Shown: positions 1 to 8,496, numbered from the stretch's first letter. The stretch is DNA of 64,000 nt from Rhodococcoides fascians A44A (GCF_000760735.1 NZ_JMEX01000008.1:2392877-2456876); one strand, 5' to 3'. The notes: generated by a model from the sequence alone, not told the origin. Numbers and translations: made by a program.

Positions 1-160
1 ATTCGACAAGGTCGGCGCGGACGATCAGGGCCCCCAATGGATCTCGTTGAGCGCCATGCTCACCGACCTCGCCGACGCACTCGAGACCGGCCGAAAGTTC
101 GCAGGTGCTTGGGTCCCCAGCGTCGTCGACGGTCAGTTGGACTGGACGTACGAAAAATAG
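1..160 (+). CDS. C-terminal end of an unrecognised protein (partial)
   Basis: An open frame enters from the left edge in frame 2 and stops at TAG 158-160, giving the last 52 residues of a protein. The tail is acidic and Trp-rich (it ends LDWTYEK). Codons are mostly G or C in the third position, as in the neighbouring genes, which supports real coding. The start and most of the protein lie outside the window, so I cannot assign a family. The next gene starts 26 bp downstream on the same strand. Confidence 0.6.
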   Translation, partial: FDKVGADDQGPQWISLSAMLTDLADALETGRKFAGAWVPSVVDGQLDWTYEK

Positions 161-186
161 GTGGCGGGGCCTGCGAGGATGAACTG

Positions 187-891
187 GTGATCGAGAACCC
201 GTCCATTCTGCAGTTCCGCCGCCTCGCGCAGTCGTCGCCGTGGCGGTGGACGAGCGTCGAATTCACACGTTCGCCAGACCGATTCGACACCGGTGTCCAC
301 GCGTGGATCCGTCGGCCAGGGGCGATGCGGGTGGAAGTGAACGGCGGTCGCGTCGTCGTGCACAAGGCGAGTAGGCCGTTCGACGGTGCCATGACGCGGA
401 GCAACAACGGTCCATGGCTTCCGGTGCAGGGACGTTGGCCGTCCACAGTGGTTCCGGTGTACGACGCCGACGGTCTCGTCGAGAGCGTGCCGCCCGAGAC
501 GCACGGCCCGTCGGTGGAGTGGGACGACCCGATGTTCGACGACTACCTCTGGGTCGCGATGCTCAACCCCGTCGAACTGGCCAGATCCGCCCACGACACG
601 ACCTCCGGCCCGACGGTCGATCTGTCGCAGTCGAGGGTGGTGACCCATCACGGCCGCACCGCGTGGGAAGCGATCGCCACCCCGACCGCCGCGTACGACC
701 CACGATGCGACTGTTGCCCGATGCTCTCGGGAGAGTTCGTCGAAGACGAATGGATACCCGGACCACCGTCGATCGTGCGACTGGACGTCCAGACCGGGAT
801 CTGCGTTTACCTCGAAACCGAGGGATCTGCGCGGGATCTCGACATTCTGAGCGTCGACACCGCACTGCCGGATGCACTGTTCGAGAAGTAG
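187..891 (+). CDS. Conserved hypothetical protein, 234 aa
   Basis: I chose GTG 187 because an AGGATGA-like ribosome site lies just before it and because it avoids overlap with the gene ending at 160. There is no signal peptide or membrane segment. A Cys cluster (DPRCDCCPML) lies near residues 176-185. Phrases such as FDTGVHAWIRRPG followed by a late VRLDVQTGICVYLE strand resemble LolA/RseB-like beta-rich proteins seen in actinobacteria; that fold is an inference only. The gene ends just before a strong hairpin shared with the convergent gene. Function unknown. Confidence 0.75.
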   Translation: MIENPSILQFRRLAQSSPWRWTSVEFTRSPDRFDTGVHAWIRRPGAMRVEVNGGRVVVHKASRPFDGAMTRSNNGPWLPVQGRWPSTVVPVYDADGLVESVPPETHGPSVEWDDPMFDDYLWVAMLNPVELARSAHDTTSGPTVDLSQSRVVTHHGRTAWEAIATPTAAYDPRCDCCPMLSGEFVEDEWIPGPPSIVRLDVQTGICVYLETEGSARDLDILSVDTALPDALFEK

Positions 892-898
892 GTCAGCG

Positions 899-936
899 GA
901 GGGTCCAGCCGCGCCTGATCAAGAGGCTGGACCCTC
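899..936. terminator. Bidirectional hairpin terminator between convergent genes
   Basis: A perfect 12-bp inverted repeat (GAGGGTCCAGCC / GGCTGGACCCTC) with a 14-nt loop lies exactly between the stop codons of two convergent genes (891 on plus, 944 on minus). There is no clear U-tract, which is common for actinobacterial hairpins. It could serve both strands. Confidence 0.7.
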
Positions 937-943
937 GACGCGA

Positions 944-1288
944 TCATGCGCGCGGATCGAGTGTCACCTTCACAGAGACGGAAGACCCGTCCTTGCGGGT
1001 GACGGCGTGGCCGGTCCGGGTGATGCCGTCGAGGTCGATGGAGATGGGGCCGCCGTCGGGGTAGAAGTTCCGCCACCAGTTCTTCTTGTCCGGCATCGCG
1101 ACGCCGATGATCACCTCGTCGCCGCGGCGACGGTAGCCCACCAGGACGCTGAACTGCTTGCCGGATCTGCGGCCCGTGTAGGTGACCTCGGTGATCGTGC
1201 CCGAGACGAATCTGCCGACGACCGGCGCGTTCAACAGCGGACGTACAAGCGCATTGAACCGAGCAGCGACTCGCTGAAATGTGTTCAT
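944..1288 (-). CDS. Nitroreductase/deazaflavin-type (DUF385-like) protein, 114 aa
   Basis: The start is ATG 1288, preceded by an AGGATCACGG ribosome site. The protein has the layout of the small F420/flavin split-barrel family that includes mycobacterial Ddn: a basic N-terminal helix, the strand EVTYTGRRSGKQF near residues 35-47, and a later NWWRNF motif near residues 70-75. Family members bind F420 or flavin and reduce quinones or nitro compounds; the substrate here is unknown. It is a stand-alone minus-strand gene whose 3' end faces the 187-891 gene across a hairpin. Confidence 0.75.
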   Translation of the reverse strand: MNTFQRVAARFNALVRPLLNAPVVGRFVSGTITEVTYTGRRSGKQFSVLVGYRRRGDEVIIGVAMPDKKNWWRNFYPDGGPISIDLDGITRTGHAVTRKDGSSVSVKVTLDPRA

Positions 1289-1340
1289 ACCCGTGATCCT
1301 GCCTGGGAACCGACAGCCGTGCACCCGGTACTTTCGACCG

Positions 1341-2720
1341 GTGAGAAGACTGGACTCGCGCCGCGCAGGCATCTGGGCCGACGCATTGACGATCGTGTCC
1401 CTCGTGGCACTCGGGGTGTGCGTTGCGGCCGTCGTCGACCGGGTGTCTCCGCCGAACACGGTGCAGTCCGAGGCCGCCCCGTCGTCGTTTACCCGAGAGC
1501 CCACCCGAGAGCCCACCCCCGTGCCCGAACCAACGGACACGACCTACCTCGAACCCGAGGTCGACGCGGACGCGCCCATACCAGGTTGCGACACCGTGGA
1601 ACCTCCTGCCGAGTCCGCGATCCGGGGCCAGATCTCGACCAGCGTCGACACCTACGACAACCCGCAGTACCCCTGGTACGACGGCCGGCGAGCGGTGATG
1701 ATGACCGACGCCGTTGCTGCCGCCTTGCCGGACAGGGTCGAGGTCCAGTTCGGCAGCCGCCGCACTTCTCTGATCTTCCAACCGATTCCCCAGTCTCCCG
1801 CTGATCCGGGTGGACCGCGGCCTCCAGGATTCGCCTCAGCGACAGCCGACATGGCACGAGGCGACACGTCGGGACTGCTCGCGGTCTCGGTCCGGAAAGG
1901 CGACGGTTCGGTGCCGTCGTGTGTGGCAGGTCAGGTCGATGAGAGAAGTGTTTCCGCGGACGGATCGGTGGTGGACGTGAACGAATCCTGGTACCAGTAC
2001 GGGCCGGACAGAACGAACTTTCGCACCGTCGAGGCCTACTATCCGGACGGAACGCAGGTGACCGCGACAGCGTCGGACGCGCCCAATTTTCCGTCGACCA
2101 GGACCGGTGATCGCGACATCGTGCTGACCGTCGCCGAGCTCGAAAAGATCGCGGAGCAACCGGAACTGCGTGTGAGTGCACCGGTCCCCGCGGACACGCC
2201 CGAGCCGACCCGTGGGTGCTCCGATTCCTTCGGTTTCGAATACGACGGACCGCCCATCGACGGCGATACAGCCGGTGAGCTGAACGACGCGCTGGGAGAC
2301 CTCGACATCGGTGAGTCCTTCAGCCCCGCACTGGACAGCCTGATGCTCGTCGATTTCAGTACGTCGGCAGTGTGCACGCACGTCGATGTACAGAACACGG
2401 GTGCGGACCTGACCGTCACGATCACCGGCGGGGCCGAACTCCCCGTGGTCCCCGACGTCTACGACCCGTCCTACGCCGACCGGCCGATGAGAACCGAAAC
2501 TCTGGACAGCGGAGCGGTACTCGAGGTCGACGAGAACGGCTACTCCTATTCGCCTGCGCCGGAATCGGGCCCGGCTGGGGGATCGACGCGCGTCGTGACC
2601 GTCACCTACCCGTCGGGTACGCAGGTGGACGTCCGGTCGCACGCCGAGAAACCCGACGAGCCGCTCACCGCAGACGCACTCATCGCCATCGCGACTGCCG
2701 ACGGGTTGGATGTCCTGTGA
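1341..2720 (+). CDS. Membrane-anchored tandem-domain protein of unknown function (copy 1)
   Basis: The start is GTG 1341, giving 459 aa. A cytoplasmic RRLDSRRAG stretch is followed by one membrane segment (about residues 12-31), a Pro/Thr-rich linker, then two related extracellular domains. Each domain opens at a Cys (PIPGCDTV near 73; TRGCSDS near 295) and ends with a YPxGTQV strand followed by LTxxxLxxIA, which shows internal duplication. It overlaps the next gene by 4 bp (GTGA), so the two are probably translated together. A clear paralogue at 45056-46390 shares PIPGCDTV, YDNPxxPW and the order of both domains. No known family recognised. Confidence 0.85.
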   Translation: MRRLDSRRAGIWADALTIVSLVALGVCVAAVVDRVSPPNTVQSEAAPSSFTREPTREPTPVPEPTDTTYLEPEVDADAPIPGCDTVEPPAESAIRGQISTSVDTYDNPQYPWYDGRRAVMMTDAVAAALPDRVEVQFGSRRTSLIFQPIPQSPADPGGPRPPGFASATADMARGDTSGLLAVSVRKGDGSVPSCVAGQVDERSVSADGSVVDVNESWYQYGPDRTNFRTVEAYYPDGTQVTATASDAPNFPSTRTGDRDIVLTVAELEKIAEQPELRVSAPVPADTPEPTRGCSDSFGFEYDGPPIDGDTAGELNDALGDLDIGESFSPALDSLMLVDFSTSAVCTHVDVQNTGADLTVTITGGAELPVVPDVYDPSYADRPMRTETLDSGAVLEVDENGYSYSPAPESGPAGGSTRVVTVTYPSGTQVDVRSHAEKPDEPLTADALIAIATADGLDVL

Positions 2721-4042
2721 ACGCGCACCGAAGGTTGGCCGCAACAGCTGTGGTCGCGGTGGTGGCGGTCGGTGCGGCCGTGTACCTGGTCTCGACGTCC
2801 ACGAACGAGTCCGATGTGCCCTCGGTGGCCACGGCAACCGCCCCTGGCGCTGTCTGGACCGTCGACGCCTCCGATGTACTCGAAAACGAGTTCGCGACGT
2901 TCGAGGACCCCGTAGGCGGTAGGTACGGTGAAGTGTTCGGCGGTGTCGTCGACGCCGGGGACGTGCTCGTTGCCGAAGCCGGCCTCACCAATCAGGACTC
3001 GAAGAAATTCGAGCGCGCAGAGTTCGTCGGAATCGACGCGGCGTCCGGCGCTGTTCGGTGGACGACGCCTGCCGACGGGACTGGACGATGCTCGACGGCA
3101 CTGTTCGACGGAAAGATACTGTGCCGCAGCCACTCGGACGTCGTCACCATCGACCCGGGCGACGGTGAGCTCACGCGTTACGGGACCCGATGGAACATAC
3201 ACGGCGTCGGGACCGACGGCACCGACGTCTACGTCGTCGAAGGGGACCCGGACGGCTACACCGTCCGCGTCCACAGTGGATCGTTGTCGGATCTCGACGA
3301 GAACTGGACGACCACCTACGACAACACCTGGGTCGACTCCACGACGTTCGGCGACATCGTGCAGTTCGCTGGCGGTGTCGGTGGCGGTGTCGGTGTCGCC
3401 AGGTTCACCTCGGGAACCGCGGTGTTCGACGCCGGCACCGGCGCAGCCTTGGACACCTTCGACTCTCCCGACTGCGCGCGGAGCCGTGAGCTGCGCGACG
3501 GCGACGCGTTCTTCGTGATCGGCAGACGCTGTTCGGACCTGTTCGAATTCCGTACCGATCTGGTCGACTCGGCATCGAACGTGATCGCCACTGCGAACGA
3601 GGAGGTGTGGCAGCGCCTGTCCGTCGACAACTCCCGTGCGGGAGACCCCGTCCTGTTCGACGGCAAAGCCTACGATCCCCGTACCGGTGCTCAGCTGTGG
3701 GAATTCGACGAGGAGAGCCCTGTCTCCGACCTCGCGATCATCGACGGCGTCGTCATGTGGATGTACGGCCCGGCCCGTGACCTGCGCACCGGCGCGATCT
3801 TGTGGGAACCGGACGTCGAACAACAGTCCGTACTGCCGACCGCCGCGTACGACGGATCCGCCTACACCATCGGATGGCAGGACATTCTCGTCATCGATCC
3901 CGCCACAGGACACCGTCGGGCATCGGTGTCGCTCGACGGCCTGCTCGGTAACACCGGAGGGCGATCCGAACAAGTCGCACTCCAGGAAACCGGCGCCGGG
4001 GTGCTGGTCGTCAACGAGTCGAGGTTGAATTTGATCCGCTGA
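2717..4042 (+). CDS. Membrane-anchored PQQ-like beta-propeller protein (copy 1)
   Basis: The start is GTG 2717, inside the stop of the previous gene; 441 aa. An N-terminal anchor (about residues 6-24) is followed by an extracellular domain with repeated WD/PQQ-type blades, for example GIDAASGAVRWTTPA, DAGTGAALDTF, DPRTGAQLWEF and DLRTGAILWEP. Such blades usually form a scaffold or sensor propeller; no enzyme motif is visible. Its partner is the tandem-domain protein just upstream. The same two-gene order recurs at 45056-47766, where the second protein aligns along its length (VYVVEGDPDGYTVRVHSG here, YVVEGDAEDYDVRVHAG there). Likely an extracytoplasmic two-protein complex; role unknown. Confidence 0.8.
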   Translation: MNAHRRLAATAVVAVVAVGAAVYLVSTSTNESDVPSVATATAPGAVWTVDASDVLENEFATFEDPVGGRYGEVFGGVVDAGDVLVAEAGLTNQDSKKFERAEFVGIDAASGAVRWTTPADGTGRCSTALFDGKILCRSHSDVVTIDPGDGELTRYGTRWNIHGVGTDGTDVYVVEGDPDGYTVRVHSGSLSDLDENWTTTYDNTWVDSTTFGDIVQFAGGVGGGVGVARFTSGTAVFDAGTGAALDTFDSPDCARSRELRDGDAFFVIGRRCSDLFEFRTDLVDSASNVIATANEEVWQRLSVDNSRAGDPVLFDGKAYDPRTGAQLWEFDEESPVSDLAIIDGVVMWMYGPARDLRTGAILWEPDVEQQSVLPTAAYDGSAYTIGWQDILVIDPATGHRRASVSLDGLLGNTGGRSEQVALQETGAGVLVVNESRLNLIR

Positions 4043-4204
4043 GGACTTCAGACACGATCAGGTCAAGAATTTCGTCTGATTCGACCCAGTAACGAACAGC
4101 GGGCTCCGGAAGACATAAAGTGTCGAGGGACACGAAGGCCGCATGCGTGCGGGGGACGAACTAACACGGCTCAGGACCGGCCGGGAACTGGAATCGACTT
4201 CGAG

Positions 4205-5197
4205 ATGAAGCTTTCTTCACTACGCGCCGCTGCACTCATCGCGGCAGGCACTCTGGCAATGACCGCACTCGGCGGCGTCGCGACGGCCGAGCCCGCGAAG
4301 GCGCCTGCAGTCTCGTCGATCGACAAGGACGGGCGGAACTGGAACCTTCAGGTCTACTCCGCCGCGATGAACAAAGACATCACCGTCGAGGTTCAGCGCC
4401 CTCTGGACGAGTCCACGCCCGCCCCCAACGCCTACCTGCTCAGCGGCCTCGACGCAGGCGAAGGATCGGCGAGCTGGCAGCAGCAGACCGACGCGCTCGA
4501 GTTCTTCTCCGACAAGCACGTCAACCTCGTGCTCCCCATCGGCGGCAAGGGCAGCTACTACGCGGACTGGAAGCAGGAAGACCCGGTCCTCGGCGTCAAC
4601 AAGTGGCAGACCTTCCTCACCGAGGAACTGCCTCCCCTGCTCGACGAGACCCTGGGCTCCACCGGCAAGAACTCGATCGCCGGTGTCTCCACCTCCGGTA
4701 CCTCGGTTCTGCAGCTCGCCGAAGCCAAGCCCGGCCTGTACGGCGCCGTCGCCGCGTACAGCGGATGCGCACAGATCGCCGATCCCATCGGCCGCCAGTT
4801 CGTGAAGTTCTCCGTCGAGACATGGAAGGGTGGCAACACCATCAACATGTACGGCCCGGACAACGACCCGGCGTGGGTCGAGAACGACCCGGTCGTCAAC
4901 GCCGAGAAGCTCCGCGGCACCGAGCTGTACATCTCCAGCGGCAACGGCAACCCCCAGCCCGAGGACATCCGCTACTACACCGAGGGCAACGGACCTCAGG
5001 GTGTCATCAACCTCGGTCTCGGCATCGTCATCGAAGGCGCCACCAACTTCTGCTCGCACAACCTGAAGAACAAGCTGGACTCCATCGGAATCCCGGCGAC
5101 GTACCAGTTCCCGCCGGTCGGCACGCACTACTGGCCGTACTGGGAGCAGGCTCTGAAGGACTCGTGGCCGGTGCTCGCCAAGGGCATGGGAATCTGA
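4205..5197 (+). CDS. Secreted mycolyltransferase, antigen 85 family
   Basis: This is an alpha/beta-hydrolase of the Ag85/Fbp family, which moves mycolic acids onto arabinogalactan or trehalose monomycolate outside the membrane. A Sec signal peptide runs to about residue 28. The nucleophile elbow is GVSTSG, with Ser162. The likely acid is Glu278 in IEGATNF, and the His is 308 in GTHYWPYW. At 330 aa it has normal family length. It is a single-gene unit: 162 bp of upstream DNA and a perfect intrinsic terminator right after the stop. Mycolic-acid bacteria carry several such genes, so I give no paralogue name. Confidence 0.93.
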   Translation: MKLSSLRAAALIAAGTLAMTALGGVATAEPAKAPAVSSIDKDGRNWNLQVYSAAMNKDITVEVQRPLDESTPAPNAYLLSGLDAGEGSASWQQQTDALEFFSDKHVNLVLPIGGKGSYYADWKQEDPVLGVNKWQTFLTEELPPLLDETLGSTGKNSIAGVSTSGTSVLQLAEAKPGLYGAVAAYSGCAQIADPIGRQFVKFSVETWKGGNTINMYGPDNDPAWVENDPVVNAEKLRGTELYISSGNGNPQPEDIRYYTEGNGPQGVINLGLGIVIEGATNFCSHNLKNKLDSIGIPATYQFPPVGTHYWPYWEQALKDSWPVLAKGMGI

Positions 5198-5214
5198 TTT
5201 CCCTCGACTCGGGA

Positions 5215-5249
5215 TTGCCCCCGACCCGTCATGGGTCGGGGGCAATTTT
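5215..5249 (+). terminator. Intrinsic terminator after mycolyltransferase gene
   Basis: A perfect 13-bp stem (TTGCCCCCGACCC / GGGTCGGGGGCAA) with a 5-nt loop GTCAT is followed by TTTT. It begins 17 bp after the stop codon at 5197, a textbook Rho-independent terminator. Confidence 0.93.
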
Positions 5250-5275
5250 GTGCCCGAATGCGGCAAGGTGAAGGT

Positions 5276-5680
5276 GTGAAGAAGTTCGTCACCGCAGCGG
5301 TGCTGCTGATGCTCGGCGCAGCAGGGCTGTTCAACGGCATCGCCCTGGTCTCCGATCCCGACGGCGGCACCCTGGGCCTGAGCGTCGACATGCTCCCCGA
5401 ATGGCACACCTGGGACTACCGATACGCAGGTGCCTTCGTGCTCGTAGCCCTCGGAATCGCACCCCTGGTGTGTGCGGCGGCCGTGATCGTCGACATCCCC
5501 GGTGCACGTGTCTTCGCCGGCGTCGTCGGCATCGTCGCCGTCGGGTGGACGCTCTGGCAGTACCTCGTTCTCGACATCTGGGCGCCCCGTGCGTACACAG
5601 GATTGACGCTGCTCGGAATACTGCTCGCCGTCGGCGGAGTCGACGCGATGGTGCGAGGGAGGCGTCGGGCCGAGCGGTGA
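5276..5680 (+). CDS. Small four-helix membrane protein, 134 aa
   Basis: The start is GTG 5276, behind AAGGTGAAGG. Four hydrophobic segments are visible (about residues 4-22, 42-66, 74-94 and 99-119), ending in a basic RGRRRAER tail that should lie in the cytoplasm. There are no Cys pairs or catalytic motifs. It looks like one of the many uncharacterised small actinobacterial membrane proteins. It starts 27 bp after the terminator of the previous gene, so its promoter must overlap that hairpin or it depends on read-through. Confidence 0.7.
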   Translation: MKKFVTAAVLLMLGAAGLFNGIALVSDPDGGTLGLSVDMLPEWHTWDYRYAGAFVLVALGIAPLVCAAAVIVDIPGARVFAGVVGIVAVGWTLWQYLVLDIWAPRAYTGLTLLGILLAVGGVDAMVRGRRRAER

Positions 5681-5708
5681 GACGGGTTTACGGGCACTTT
5701 CTGGTGGA

Positions 5709-5737
5709 TATGTCCATATTGATTTGTAAGGACATTC
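5709..5737. promoter_or_regulatory. Inverted repeat, possible operator/promoter of amidohydrolase gene
   Basis: ATGTCC (5710-5715) and GGACAT (5730-5735) form an inverted repeat with a 14-bp spacer in an AT-rich patch 20-50 bp before the ATG at 5757. The left arm itself sits in TATGTCCATA. This fits a repressor site over a promoter, but no regulator gene is nearby. Confidence 0.3.
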
Positions 5738-5756
5738 ATACCTAGAGAGGGCGATC

Positions 5757-7196
5757 ATGTCGGGAGTTTCGCGGAGAACAGCACTACTGGGTGGGCTGGC
5801 GGCCGCGGTCGGCGGATCGACAGCCCTGGCCTCCTGCGCGCGGGCACAGACGAACGAGACGCAGACCGATCAAGCGAAGTCCGGTGCGGTGTTGATCCGC
5901 AACGCACGCGCGGTCCTGACGATGGACCCGAGCGTCGGAGATTCGAGCGTCGGAGAGTCGAACGTCGGTGAGTTGAACAATGTAGACATCCTGATCGAAT
6001 CCGGGCGCATCGCGCAGATCGGCGCGGGGCTGCAGCAGGACGGCGCCGACGAGATCGACGCATCCGGATCGATCGTCATGCCCGGGCTGGTCGACACGCA
6101 TTGGCACATGTGGAACTCCATCGCCCGAGGCTTCGGGCAGACGTCGAAGGGCGGATTCGCACCGTCCATGGCGTCGATCTCGCCGTTGTTCACTCCGTCG
6201 GACAGTGCCCTCGGAGTTCGGCTGGCACTGGCCGAAGCCGTGTCGGCGGGAATCACCACTGTCCACAACTGGGCCCACAACGTCCGAAGCCCCGAGCACG
6301 CCGAAGCCGAGGCTCAGGCCATGACCGAGTCCGGAGTGCGCGGGCGATTCGCCTACGGATACCCGCAGGATCTCGGCGCCGATCAGCCGATGGATCTGGA
6401 CCATCTACGCTCCTGGTCATCCGATTTCCCGGACGGGCTCATCTCCCTCGGTATCTGCGCGCGCGGCCCTGATCGGTCCGAAGATGCTGTGTGGCAGCAA
6501 GAATGGGACGTCGCACGTTCCCTCGGACTTCCCATCACGACGCACATGGCGTCCGACGCTGCCGCCGCGGCGCTCGGCGGGATCGCCAAGCTGGACGCCA
6601 GGGGAGGGCTGGGACCCGACGTGCAGCTGGTTCACCTGACCGCCGCGACACCGGCCGATCTCGAGACCATCGCACGGACACGAACGGCGGTGTCGATCAG
6701 CCCGTGGACGGAGCTGCAGGTGGGCTACGGGCTCCCTCCCATTGCGGCCCTTCTGGATTCGGGAGTGACGCTGGGGCTTTCGGTGGACAACACGGTACTG
6801 TCCGGCACCGCCGACATGTTCGAGGTGATGAAGCTGACGGCCGACCTCCCCGGCGGAATGCAGACGAAACAGGGCACCGTCACCGACGCGAGCGTCCTCG
6901 ACTGGGCCACGGCCACAGGCGCACGGTCCATCGGATTCGGCGACTCAGCCGGTGTACTGGCAGTGGGTCGACCGGCGGACATCATCTTGGTGGACGCCGA
7001 TGCCCTGAACACCGCCCCGATGTACGACGCGACCAGCCTCGTAGTCCGAGCGGCCCGGCCGTCGAACGTGTCGTTCGTCATGATCGACGGGGTCGTCCAC
7101 AAGCGTGACCACGAATTGGTCAGGGTCGACACCGAGGCACTTCTGTCCGAGTCCGACCAGGCGATTCGCACCCTGCGTGACCGGGCAGGTTTCTGA
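5757..7196 (+). CDS. Tat-exported amidohydrolase (TRZ/ATZ/cytosine-deaminase-like)
   Basis: A metal-dependent hydrolase of the amidohydrolase superfamily, 479 aa. The twin-arginine signal SRRTALLGG (residues 5-13) and the Cys in ALASC (Cys27) indicate export, perhaps as a lipoprotein. Metal ligands are visible: HWH (His115, His117), His263 in TTHMASD, probably His293, and Asp344 in SVDN where many relatives have GTD. Family members deaminate or dechlorinate heterocycles or cleave related C-N bonds; the substrate is not predictable. Residues 59-73 carry three short SVGDS-like repeats that look like a surface insertion. An AGAGAGGG ribosome site precedes the ATG. It appears monocistronic. Confidence 0.87.
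   Translation: MSGVSRRTALLGGLAAAVGGSTALASCARAQTNETQTDQAKSGAVLIRNARAVLTMDPSVGDSSVGESNVGELNNVDILIESGRIAQIGAGLQQDGADEIDASGSIVMPGLVDTHWHMWNSIARGFGQTSKGGFAPSMASISPLFTPSDSALGVRLALAEAVSAGITTVHNWAHNVRSPEHAEAEAQAMTESGVRGRFAYGYPQDLGADQPMDLDHLRSWSSDFPDGLISLGICARGPDRSEDAVWQQEWDVARSLGLPITTHMASDAAAAALGGIAKLDARGGLGPDVQLVHLTAATPADLETIARTRTAVSISPWTELQVGYGLPPIAALLDSGVTLGLSVDNTVLSGTADMFEVMKLTADLPGGMQTKQGTVTDASVLDWATATGARSIGFGDSAGVLAVGRPADIILVDADALNTAPMYDATSLVVRAARPSNVSFVMIDGVVHKRDHELVRVDTEALLSESDQAIRTLRDRAGF
5930..5974 (+). repeat. 15-bp tandem repeat, three units, inside amidohydrolase gene
   Basis: The units GAGCGTCGGAGATTC, GAGCGTCGGAGAGTC and GAACGTCGGTGAGTT follow one another in frame and encode SVGDS, SVGES and NVGEL. 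They keep the reading frame, so copy number could vary without breaking the gene. They lie between the N-terminal beta-strand and the first conserved block of the enzyme. Confidence 0.75.
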
Positions 7197-7230
7197 GGGG
7201 GTTGTGGAACCCGGAGTGCTGATGTAGCTT

Positions 7231-7297
7231 GGCGGTAGTTCTCCGCCGACCGATACGGTCCGCGTCGAGGACCTATCGGGGGAAATTCTAGTTTCCC
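7231..7297 (+). promoter_or_regulatory. Structured 5' leader upstream of the rho-like gene
   Basis: Two small perfect hairpins lie in the 142-bp gap before the rho-like gene: GGCGG/CCGCC (7231-7235 with 7243-7247) and GGGAAA/TTTCCC (7280-7285 with 7292-7297). Canonical rho genes are often autoregulated in their leader. That this leader does the same is only an inference. Confidence 0.3.
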
Positions 7298-7338
7298 GCT
7301 CACATCGCGTTTCGCGCGAATCTCGGAAGTAGAGACTC

Positions 7339-8490
7339 ATGACCACAGCACACGCCACACCTGTATCGAATGCGGTGTCGGAATCGGAATTACGCCCGGT
7401 CTCCGGCATCGTCGACATCCACGGCAACACAGCCATTCTACGGACCACCGGCTACCTGCCAGGACCCATCGACGTTCAGATACCGTCGAACATCCTGCGC
7501 CAGAAAGGGTTACGTACAGGCGATCTCGTCACCGGCGCCGCACGTGCACCGGAGAAAACACGCCAGAAGTTCGACGCACTCGTTCGCGTCGACGACATCA
7601 ACGGCCGAGACGCTGGGGAGAAGCGCCCGAAGTTCGAGGCTTTGACCCCGCTGTACCCCAACCAGCGCCTGCGGCTCGAAACCACTCCCAACCGCCTGTC
7701 CACCCGCATCGTCGACCTCGTGATGCCCATCGGCAAAGGTCAACGCGCGCTTGTCCAGTCACCGCCGAAAGCGGGTAAGACCACAATGGTCAAGGACATC
7801 GCCGCCGCCATCGCGCTCAACCATCCCGAGTGCCATCTCATGGTGGTCCTCGTCGACGAACGCCCGGAAGAAGTGACCGACATGATGCGGTCGGTGAAGG
7901 GCGAAGTGATCGCGTCGACGTTCGACAGGCCGCCGACGGACCACACGGCCGTCGCCGAACTGGCAATCGAGCGAGCCAAGCGTCTCGTCGAAAGCGGTGA
8001 AGACGTTGTGGTGCTGCTGGATTCCATCACCCGGCTCGGGCGCGCCCACAACAACTCCTCGCCCGCGTCGGGCCGGATTCTCTCCGGAGGAATCGACTCC
8101 ACAGCGCTCTATCCGCCGAAACGTTTCCTCGGTGCCGCCCGCAACATCGAGAACGGTGGCTCGCTCACCATCATCGCAACAGCCCTCGTCGAAACCGGCT
8201 CCCAAGGTGACACAGTCATTTTCGAGGAATTCAAGGGCACCGGTAACGCCGACCTCAAACTCGATCGCAAGATCGCCGAACGAAGAATCTTCCCAGCCAT
8301 CGACGTCAACCCGTCGGGAACCAGGAAAGACGAACTACTGATGTCGGCCGAGGAATACTCGGCCGTACAGAAAGTCCGACACCTGCTCAGCGGCCTCGAC
8401 TCGCAGCAGGCAATCGAACTACTGGTCACGCAACTCGCGAAAACCCGGTCCAACCACGAATTTCTCACGCGTGCAGTCACTGCTCGCTAG
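7339..8490 (+). CDS. Short transcription termination factor Rho paralogue
   Basis: A Rho-family RNA-dependent ATPase/helicase of 383 aa. An N-terminal cold-shock-like RNA-binding fold (about residues 20-90, with LRTGDLVTG) leads into the motor domain. Walker A is SPPKAGKTT (141-149), Walker B is VVVLLDSITR (223-232), and the arginine-finger region is AERRIFPAID (314-322). The R-loop reads TGSQGD where typical Rho has TGSKMD. The long basic N-terminal extension of main actinobacterial Rho proteins is absent. The neighbours (amidohydrolase, STAS) are not the usual rho context, so this is probably a second, specialised Rho; whether a full-length copy exists elsewhere cannot be seen here. Confidence 0.92.
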   Translation: MTTAHATPVSNAVSESELRPVSGIVDIHGNTAILRTTGYLPGPIDVQIPSNILRQKGLRTGDLVTGAARAPEKTRQKFDALVRVDDINGRDAGEKRPKFEALTPLYPNQRLRLETTPNRLSTRIVDLVMPIGKGQRALVQSPPKAGKTTMVKDIAAAIALNHPECHLMVVLVDERPEEVTDMMRSVKGEVIASTFDRPPTDHTAVAELAIERAKRLVESGEDVVVLLDSITRLGRAHNNSSPASGRILSGGIDSTALYPPKRFLGAARNIENGGSLTIIATALVETGSQGDTVIFEEFKGTGNADLKLDRKIAERRIFPAIDVNPSGTRKDELLMSAEEYSAVQKVRHLLSGLDSQQAIELLVTQLAKTRSNHEFLTRAVTAR

Positions 8491-8496
8491 ATGCGG

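Noticed and set aside
4220-5758. 512-aa open frame on the minus strand
   Set aside because: Antisense to the mycolyltransferase and the following genes, spans a perfect terminator, and has low-complexity composition.
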